A DNA stretch of 49,026 nt from Planctomycetaceae bacterium. Its GTDB lineage: Bacteria > Planctomycetota > Planctomycetia > Planctomycetales > Planctomycetaceae. Where the stretch lies: positions 1 to 49,026 of the forward strand of contig JABURQ010000204.1 of the NCBI GenBank assembly GCA_014762625.1, read 5' to 3'. A program made the position numbers and the translations under genes. Positions 44,692 to 49,026 of the stretch are shown piece by piece. Below the pieces are notes generated by a model. That model worked only from the letters and a program-made list of their open reading frames with translations, was not told where the DNA came from and ran no database searches. Each line of letters starts with the position of its first letter. Within the stretch, counting starts at the first letter, position 1.

Positions 44692-45918
44692 TCACTCAGC
44701 GATCTGAATTTCCGCGACGCAGGTCATGCCGAGTTTCAGTTTCGAATCAGGTTTCGGCAGACTGACAAGCACTTCATATTGCTTGAGATCATAATTGGGC
44801 CAGGTGCCGGGCAGAGGGGAATCCGCAATGGAGAGTACCTTGCCGGCGAAGCGATCTTCGGGGAGCGCATCGAAAATCAAAGTGGCCGATTGGCCGGTCT
44901 TGACTTGAGAGATGCGCGTCTCATGAACTTTGACGCGAACCTGCAAAGAATCGAGATCAGGCATGGTGAATAGAACCTGTCTCTCTCGAACTGAGGAACC
45001 GACTTCCAAACCACTTTCCGTGGTACGTCTTGCTGCCTGCACAAGATAGAGCACAATGCCATCACGCGGAGCTACAACACGGCAGCGCTCGCGGGCCTGT
45101 TTCAGAGTCTCTAATTCCTGTCGGACCGTTTTTGCAATCGTTTCGCGAACATTGAGTTCTGAGCCAGCTTGACCGACGCGGGCCTGCTGTTCGAGTTTTT
45201 CAATTTCGAGACGGTGTTGGGACAGTTCGAGTTTCGTCTGGAGATCCTGAGTTCGACGAGGGACTTCCCGAGTTTTGAGATGCTCGATGGTGGCGGATGC
45301 AGCGTCCAGTTCAGCTTGAGAATCGAGAAGCCTCAATCGATTTTCCAATTGCTCACCTCCGGTCAGATTGGCCCCCTTTAAGGCGGCTTCCATCAGAGCG
45401 GTTTTCTGCTTCGTCAACTCAACTTGGCGAGAGAGTTTTTTCAGCTCCAGTCCCAGGTCATTCTCACCGCGGTTTGCGCTCTGAATTGCAAGTTCCGTCT
45501 GTTGAACGGAATCAGTCGCCTGCTCGATTCGGAACTCTTGTTCCAGTTTCGCTTTTTTCAATAAATTTTCGGCTTCTGCGAGAGCCGCTTCGGCCCGGAT
45601 TTTTTCGATCGACTTCAGCTCGATCTGTTCGTCCAGGGCCGAGGTATCGAGTTGAGCCAGCAGGTCTCCCTTTTTCACGGTCTGGCCGTCTTCAATCAGC
45701 CAGAGAATGGTCGATGTTCCGGGAGCCTCGTTAGCGATTTCCACAGCGTTCGCACTTTCCAACACTCCCGCTTCACGAACAGTGTTCTCGATTCGGGAAT
45801 CAAACTGAACCGCCTGACCCAATGGCTGAGCCGCCGTTTCTGATTCCCAGACTTGCCAACAAAGAACACCTCCTGTGAAGAACAACATAATGATGCTGAT
45901 ACGTAATGTTTTTTTCAT
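44692..45918 (-). CDS. HlyD/MacA-like periplasmic adaptor protein
   Basis: The 408-residue protein has an N-terminal membrane helix (LRISIIMLFFTGGVLCWQV), then a biotinyl-lipoyl-like half (GVLESANAVEIANEAPGTS, VKKGDLLAQLDTSALDEQI), a long alpha-helical hairpin of about 190 residues rich in Glu, Gln and Leu, and the second lipoyl half VVAPRDGIVLYL with a beta-barrel region and a final TCVAEIQIAE. This is the membrane-fusion/adaptor layout of MacA-type ABC exporters and RND pumps. The start at 45918 has GGAG seven bases upstream and begins just before the helix. It follows the MacB-domain gene by 71 bp. No ATPase, permease or outer-membrane factor is next to it. Confidence 0.85.
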   Translation of the reverse strand: MKKTLRISIIMLFFTGGVLCWQVWESETAAQPLGQAVQFDSRIENTVREAGVLESANAVEIANEAPGTSTILWLIEDGQTVKKGDLLAQLDTSALDEQIELKSIEKIRAEAALAEAENLLKKAKLEQEFRIEQATDSVQQTELAIQSANRGENDLGLELKKLSRQVELTKQKTALMEAALKGANLTGGEQLENRLRLLDSQAELDAASATIEHLKTREVPRRTQDLQTKLELSQHRLEIEKLEQQARVGQAGSELNVRETIAKTVRQELETLKQARERCRVVAPRDGIVLYLVQAARRTTESGLEVGSSVRERQVLFTMPDLDSLQVRVKVHETRISQVKTGQSATLIFDALPEDRFAGKVLSIADSPLPGTWPNYDLKQYEVLVSLPKPDSKLKLGMTCVAEIQIAE

Positions 45919-45927
45919 GGCGAGGCT

Positions 45928-45961
45928 CCACTGAGTCACTGTTAACCAATGTGTCATTGTT
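45928..45961 (-). repeat. Imperfect 16-bp tandem repeat before the adaptor gene
   Basis: On the minus strand AACAATGACACATTGG (45961-45946) is followed after TT by AACAGTGACTCAGTGG (45943-45928). The two agree at 13 of 16 positions with an 18-bp period. The first copy holds a palindrome, CAATG-aca-CATTG. It fills most of the gap upstream of the adaptor ribosome-binding site. Confidence 0.5.
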
Positions 45962-45989
45962 GACAAACTCCCGTCGCGACAGGAATCAG

Positions 45990-46730
45990 TTATTTCACGG
46001 GGTGTATTTCGTAGTCATCTCGCTCGTGGCTTGCGTTTAATAACAATCGAATCACGCGCAGAGTCCGTTCAGGGCGAACGCCGTCCTCCAGGATCACTTC
46101 GACTCGACTGATTTCGTAGGAAGTCGCCTCAAACGCCCCGGCTCTGTGAAGGATTTGATCGTCTCCAAAGCGAGATTTCATAGTGGTGATCGGAATCCAG
46201 ACAGATTGACCGAACTCCCGACCGGTGTCTTTCACAACTCCCACGATCAGAAAATAATCCTGTCCAATTTTGAGATTACGTCCGATCGCCTCTGAGATTC
46301 TCTTGCCGAAGAGATCCCGAGCGACACCTTCACCAATCACGGCAATGTTCTGATGAGTGACGATATCTTTCTTTTTCAAAAATCGCCCTTCGAAATTCTG
46401 GGGAGAAATCTTCCGAGAAAATTCCTGAGTGGTTCCGTGGATTTCGGCCTCGGAATTTCGGTCCGCATAACGGACTTGCGTCTGGAACGACCGGACTGGG
46501 ATGACCGCCGCAACGCCCGGAAGCAGTCTTTCAAAACTGTTGACGTCTTCGCGCGTCACGCCGTATCGATTGATGAACGAGGACTGCGAAGAATTCAGCT
46601 TCACACTCTCAATCACAATCCGTTGCGGGGCTTCCTGAGCGGTACAATGCGGAGAATCAACGAACAACGCGATTGCGAAAATGGAACCAGACAGGATCAG
46701 GAGAGAACGATTTATCACCGGCAATCTCAC
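45990..46730 (-). CDS. Stand-alone MacB-type periplasmic core domain, exported
   Basis: The 246-residue product has a signal peptide (about 1-31, ending TAQEA) and then a domain like the periplasmic core of MacB/FtsX-class ABC permeases: VTREDVNSFERLLPGVAAVIPVR, QVRYADRNSEAEIHGTTQEF, RFLKKKDIVTHQNIAVIGEGVARDLFG and IGRNLKIGQDYFLIVGVVKD, the usual order (extruding loop, G-x-x-F-family strand pairs, VIG-V-DLFG, VGVVKD). There are no FtsX transmembrane helices before or after and no ATPase gene near, so this is a soluble, orphan version. GTG start, weak ribosome-binding site. It lies directly upstream of the adaptor, suggesting a pair in the periplasm. Function unproven. Confidence 0.75.
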   Translation of the reverse strand: MRLPVINRSLLILSGSIFAIALFVDSPHCTAQEAPQRIVIESVKLNSSQSSFINRYGVTREDVNSFERLLPGVAAVIPVRSFQTQVRYADRNSEAEIHGTTQEFSRKISPQNFEGRFLKKKDIVTHQNIAVIGEGVARDLFGKRISEAIGRNLKIGQDYFLIVGVVKDTGREFGQSVWIPITTMKSRFGDDQILHRAGAFEATSYEISRVEVILEDGVRPERTLRVIRLLLNASHERDDYEIHPVK

Positions 46731-46748
46731 TTACTTAGTTCGAAGAGG

Positions 46749-46763
46749 CGTCTTATAAAGACG
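46749..46763. promoter_or_regulatory. Small perfect hairpin upstream of the MacB-domain gene
   Basis: CGTCTT-ATA-AAGACG forms six pairs with a 3-nt loop. It is located between the stop of the 46-codon ORF and the start of the MacB-domain gene on the minus strand, a position suited to an attenuator or operator. No T-run follows on the minus strand, so it is not a standard terminator. Confidence 0.3.
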
Positions 46764-46825
46764 ACGCGATCATTATCGTGAGTCTACGCGAAATCTCACA
46801 CCATCTCCAATTTTCTTTGAAATCC

Positions 46826-46966
46826 TCAAATACGCCGATCGATCAATGCAAAAGATCCTTTGAGCCAATCGACTAACGAAATTGAATTCTGTTTGGAGGC
46901 GCGCATCACAATGCATTCTTCGACGACGTCTCGATCTTGGAGAAACCACAATTGGATGAGCGACAT
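46826..46966 (-). CDS. Small ORF, 46 codons
   Basis: MSLIQLWFLQDRDVVEE starts this 46-residue frame, which ends in FALIDRRI. It is supported by AAAGGA nine bases before the ATG, a better site than that of the larger gene downstream. It has two Trp and two Cys-free hydrophobic patches, one Cys (residue 18) and no clear signal peptide. I recognise no family. It lies 95 bp upstream of the MacB-domain gene on the same strand, with a hairpin in between, so it could be a small partner protein or a leader peptide. Short length makes a chance ORF possible. Confidence 0.4.
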   Translation of the reverse strand: MSLIQLWFLQDRDVVEECIVMRASKQNSISLVDWLKGSFALIDRRI

Positions 46967-47050
46967 GGTAAATTATCCTTTGTTTATAGTTGACGGGCGG
47001 ATAGTATAAAGAGTCCTGGATTCACCACATGCCTGGATGAGGATGAAGAA

Positions 47051-48394
47051 ATGCGACTTATCAAATTCGCAGTGATGGCGTCGATCGCGGTACTTTACTT
47101 CGATTCCTGTGAGGCCGCTCAGAAACTTCCTGTTCCCTCCGAACAGGAGCAATCGACCGCTCAAAAAACGATCGACTCCACTTACAGGAACGCATTTCGC
47201 GCGTCGAGAACCTCGCCGCAAAAAAATGCCCTTGCAACTCAACTGATGAATGAAGCGGCTTCTTCACAATCCCCCGCAAATCGGTTTGCTTTGTATATGA
47301 CTGCAAAAGACCTCTATGTCGATGCAGACCAGCACCACAACGCCATCAAGGTTTTGAAGAAAGCCGAGACCGATTTCTCGTTTGATGGGACCGAGCAAAT
47401 CAAAGAAGTTTTGATTGATGCCGGTCGAGCGCGAGTCGATGCCTTTGGTCGTTATCTGATTTCCTACGACTATCGGGAGGCGGTATTAAATTCGCTTCAA
47501 GATGGCGATCTCAAACTGGCGGAAACGCTCGCTGAGCATGCTGAAGATTCCGCTCGCAACTCCCGAAACAAAGAACTTTTAGACGCCGCAAAGCAACTGG
47601 TCAACGGAGTGGAAAATTTCGCTGAACAACAGGAGAAATTAGATGCTCTTCGTGACACGCTTAAATCCAACCCAGGCGATCCAGCGGCGAACCTGGAAGT
47701 TGGTAAATACGTCTGTCTCATAGAACAGAACTGGCAAGAAGGTTTGAAACTCCTGCAAAAATCAGGAAATCTGCAGTGGTCATTAATCGCCGGTACAGAA
47801 CTCGCGGAGAGTCCCAATGCCTTGAAAGCAGGTGATGTGTGGTGGGAAGTTGCGGAAACACTTCCCGAAATCTATCAAATGCTGGCTCAACGCCGAGCTG
47901 CCTACTGGTACGATCAAACTTTGGAGACGTTGACCGGAATCGAACAAACAAAAGTCGAACAAAGACTCGCGTCACTCAATCCTCAGGTGAAGGTGACGGG
48001 AATGGCAGCCCGACCGAACCAATTCCAAACGAGACTGGCGAACGATCGGCATAAAGGTTCTGCCGCCTCAGCGGTTAACACAGAGAACAACATCTACTTT
48101 CTTGAACTACGCAAGGCTCAAAAACTGAATGCACTGAGGCTCCGGTTTAATGCAGAGATGTCTGGAGAAGGTAGAAGCCACGGCAATATCTCCCTCAGTC
48201 TCGATGGCGAGACCTGGTTCAAAGTTGGGGATTGGTCAACGGAAAGCTGCCAACGCGCGGCAAATTTTGCAAACTGGAACGAGATTGTCCTCCAGGCAAG
48301 CGATCTTCTGACCATCGAACGCATGGCCGTCAAATTTGATTACACCGGCGGTTCACACGGGTTATACATCTACGAGGTCGATCTGGTTCAATAA
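47051..48394 (+). CDS. Exported TPR-like protein with discoidin-like C-terminal domain
   Basis: The 447-residue product has a short signal peptide (1-22, ending CEAA). Residues 30-310 are helical with TPR-like features: FALYMTAKDLYVDADQHHNA, SLQDGDLKLAETLAEHAED, NPGDPAANLEVGKYVCLIEQNWQEGL in two overlapping parts, and GDVWWEVAETLP followed by QRRAAYWYDQTLETLTG. This region is common in exported and kinase-linked planctomycete proteins and has no assigned function. Residues 345-447 (FLELRKAQKLNALRLRFNAE, SLDGETWFKVGDWS, FDYTGGSHGLYIYEVDL) look like a carbohydrate-binding jelly roll of the F5/8-type (discoidin) class. GAGG lies eight bases before the ATG. It stands alone beside the repeat-rich tract. 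Confidence 0.8.
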   Translation: MRLIKFAVMASIAVLYFDSCEAAQKLPVPSEQEQSTAQKTIDSTYRNAFRASRTSPQKNALATQLMNEAASSQSPANRFALYMTAKDLYVDADQHHNAIKVLKKAETDFSFDGTEQIKEVLIDAGRARVDAFGRYLISYDYREAVLNSLQDGDLKLAETLAEHAEDSARNSRNKELLDAAKQLVNGVENFAEQQEKLDALRDTLKSNPGDPAANLEVGKYVCLIEQNWQEGLKLLQKSGNLQWSLIAGTELAESPNALKAGDVWWEVAETLPEIYQMLAQRRAAYWYDQTLETLTGIEQTKVEQRLASLNPQVKVTGMAARPNQFQTRLANDRHKGSAASAVNTENNIYFLELRKAQKLNALRLRFNAEMSGEGRSHGNISLSLDGETWFKVGDWSTESCQRAANFANWNEIVLQASDLLTIERMAVKFDYTGGSHGLYIYEVDLVQ

Positions 48395-48460
48395 TGAATG
48401 TTGAGATAAAATTCCTTGGCGTGAGCCCACTTCTTCTTGCCACTCGTGTCGTCGGGAATC

Positions 48461-48492
48461 CATCAGCGAAATCCGCGTCATCCGCGGTCTCA
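48461..48492. repeat. CATCCGCG-type interspersed sequence
   Basis: CATCAGCGAAATCCGCGTC followed by ATCCGCGGTCTCAC is, read on the minus strand, a GCGGATGACGCGGATTTCGCTGATG string. Near copies of this kind of string are widespread between genes in planctomycetes and other phyla. A related partial copy (TGCGGTCATCCGTTGGATCG) occurs near 48650-48670. Confidence 0.45.
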
Positions 48493-48496
48493 CAAT

Positions 48497-48526
48497 TTTT
48501 GGATTTTTTGATTCCTGATTTTGGAA
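48497..48526 (+). repeat. TTTTGGATTTTTTGATT direct repeat, copy 1
   Basis: The 30-base stretch TTTTGGATTTTTTGATT-CCTGATTTTGGAA recurs at 48792-48820 with one length change and one or two substitutions. Confidence 0.6.
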
Positions 48527-48556
48527 CGGTGCTTGGCCTCTTGTGCTCACGCCACC

Positions 48557-48604
48557 CGTTTCATCCGTGTTCCTTGACCTCTTTGCGTTTCTCTGCGTCT
48601 CATT
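48557..48604. repeat. TTTGCGTTTCTCTGCGTC-type interspersed sequence
   Basis: The segment includes TTTCATCCGTGTTCC and CTCTTTGCGTTTCTCTGCGT; on the minus strand it reads ACGCAGAGAAACGCAAAGAG. I recognise this word pattern as a common intergenic sequence of many bacterial phyla. Its origin is not known to me. Confidence 0.45.
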
Positions 48605-48707
48605 GACTTTGCGTCAAACACAATGGTCCGCCAAGTGAGCCCTTCAGATCTGCGGTCATCCGTTGGATCGGCGTCATCGGCGTTCCAATTGTTCTACCCC
48701 TCTCAAT

Positions 48708-48730
48708 CACTGGCGAACAAGTCGCCAGTG
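48708..48730. repeat. REP-like perfect hairpin
   Basis: CACTGGCGA (48708-48716) and TCGCCAGTG (48722-48730) form a 9-bp GC-rich stem with the loop ACAAG. Similar CACTGGC...GCCAGTG palindromes are recurrent in planctomycete intergenic DNA. No T-run follows, so a terminator role is unlikely. Confidence 0.6.
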
Positions 48731-48791
48731 CCACCCAAGTTTGGTCTTGTTCTCGGACTCGTACCAAAGTTAGCGTTCGGGGGTTATTCGA

Positions 48792-48820
48792 TTTTGGATT
48801 TTTGATTTCCGATTTTGGAA
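48792..48820 (+). repeat. TTTTGGATTTTTTGATT direct repeat, copy 2
   Basis: The 29-base stretch TTTTGGATTTTTGATTTCC-GATTTTGGAA repeats the element at 48497-48526, 295 bp away. Confidence 0.6.
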
Positions 48821-48861
48821 TCCGGAATTCCAGATCGCGATCTTTGACAATTTGAATTTTA

Positions 48862-48926
48862 TTAGTTGTTCTTGGTCAGTAGTTAGTTGCCAAGAAGAAA
48901 CTAGAAACTGGCAATCAGCAACTAGA
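48862..48926. repeat. Patch of reiterated TAGTTG / CAACTAG words
   Basis: TTAGTTG (48862), GTTAGTTGCCA (48882-48892), AACTAG (48899), AACTGGCAA (48906-48914) and CAACTAG (48919-48925) form interleaved direct and inverted short repeats. The style is like the AAGTGTTAAGT words around the S23 gene at 8904-9340. Confidence 0.45.
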
Positions 48927-49026
48927 GAAAGACAAGGAGGTCACATCACTGATATCTGTCTCCTGAATCCTGTTTCCCGACTCCTCGCGTCCCAAACAGT
49001 CGTTGTAGGTCGGGTTAGCCGAGCGC

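Larger units (their letters stand above)
46731..47050. other. 320-bp divergent region upstream of the MacB-domain and TPR genes
   Basis: It holds the 46-codon ORF at 46826-46966, a small hairpin at 46749-46763 and the ribosome-binding site of the TPR gene (GAGG eight bases before 47051). A TTGACG and a TATAAA are present near 46990-47010 but only nine bases apart, so they are not a normal promoter. Confidence 0.6.
48417..48554. repeat. 138-bp segment bounded by 13-bp inverted repeats (MITE-like)
   Basis: TGGCGTGAGCCCA (48417-48429) and TGTGCTCACGCCA (48542-48554) are inverted copies of each other at 12 of 13 positions, the outer 10 being exact. The interior holds no gene. No target-site duplication is visible, so mobility is only a possibility. 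Confidence 0.5.
48395..49026. other. 632-bp gene-free, repeat-built tract to the window end
   Basis: No convincing gene is present; short open frames have neither a ribosome-binding site nor protein-like composition. The tract contains an inverted-repeat-bounded segment (48417-48554), two copies of a GATTTTGG-type word, sequence of the form CATCCGCG/CTTTGCGTTTCTCTGCGTC, a 9-bp perfect hairpin (48708-48730) and a TAGTTG/CAACTAG patch (48862-48926), each described separately. Confidence 0.7.

Noticed and set aside
46990-47010. TTGACG and TATAAA before the TPR gene
   Set aside because: Spacing is only 9 bp, far from the 16-18 bp of a sigma70 promoter.

Overview
The window looks like a chromosomal segment of a planctomycete (order Planctomycetales, probably Planctomycetaceae in the broad sense). 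The evidence is a set of families that are typical of this phylum: two exported DUF1501 proteins, a DUF1559 pseudopilin-like protein with the H-X9-DG motif, a YTV-repeat protein, a Cys-type sulfatase, an exported thioredoxin/PDZ protein and a secreted planctomycete-type TPR protein. The DNA is moderately GC-rich, genes are dense on both strands, many genes lack a strong Shine-Dalgarno sequence, and GTG/TTG starts occur. I see no rRNA, tRNA, CRISPR array, transposase or phage gene.

Layout. 0-6.5 kb: SGNH-fold hydrolase, an unrecognised protein, a small Pro-rich protein, mutY, then a probable pair of exported DUF1501 protein and beta-helix protein. 6.5-11.2 kb: an arginine block argB-argD-(four-helix-bundle S23 gene)-argF, followed by rph. 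The S23 gene sits between argD and argF, is flanked by inverted repeats, and is followed by a strong hairpin/T-tract just before argF. 11.2-19.4 kb: exported SPOR-like protein, beta-CASP RNase, very long MscS-type channel, small exported protein, TrkA-N potassium channel. 19.6-24.1 kb: an overlapping HTTM membrane-protein pair, a YdeP-type molybdopterin oxidoreductase and a four-helix membrane protein. 24.1-29.4 kb: glgC, then a tight operon pntAA-pntAB-pntB-coaX. 29.5-35.2 kb: sulfatase with an exported partner, thioredoxin/CxxCH/PDZ protein, a Fur N-domain-only protein and a GH15-like protein. 35.3-42.8 kb: YTV protein, argC, DUF4129 membrane protein, second DUF1501 gene, DUF1559 gene. 42.1-48.4 kb: operon glnS-rdgB, then a HlyD/MacA-like adaptor paired with an orphan MacB periplasmic domain (no FtsX helices, no ATPase in the window), preceded by a 46-codon small ORF; then an exported TPR/discoidin-like protein. 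48.4-49.0 kb: a gene-free tract made of several kinds of repeat.

By function, most of the window is housekeeping: arginine synthesis (argB, argD, argF, argC), DNA and nucleotide-pool care (mutY, rdgB), RNA processing (rph, beta-CASP), redox and cofactor supply (pnt, coaX), glycogen (glgC and possibly the GH15-like gene) and mechanosensing/potassium. The rest is the exported planctomycete cell-surface repertoire. The most unusual points are the orphan MacB-domain/adaptor pair with its upstream small ORF and hairpin, the repeat-flanked S23 gene inside the arg block with the hairpin before argF, a MutY with Glu at the usual catalytic Asp position, the exported thioredoxin-CxxCH-PDZ fusion, and the repeat-built tract at the right end.
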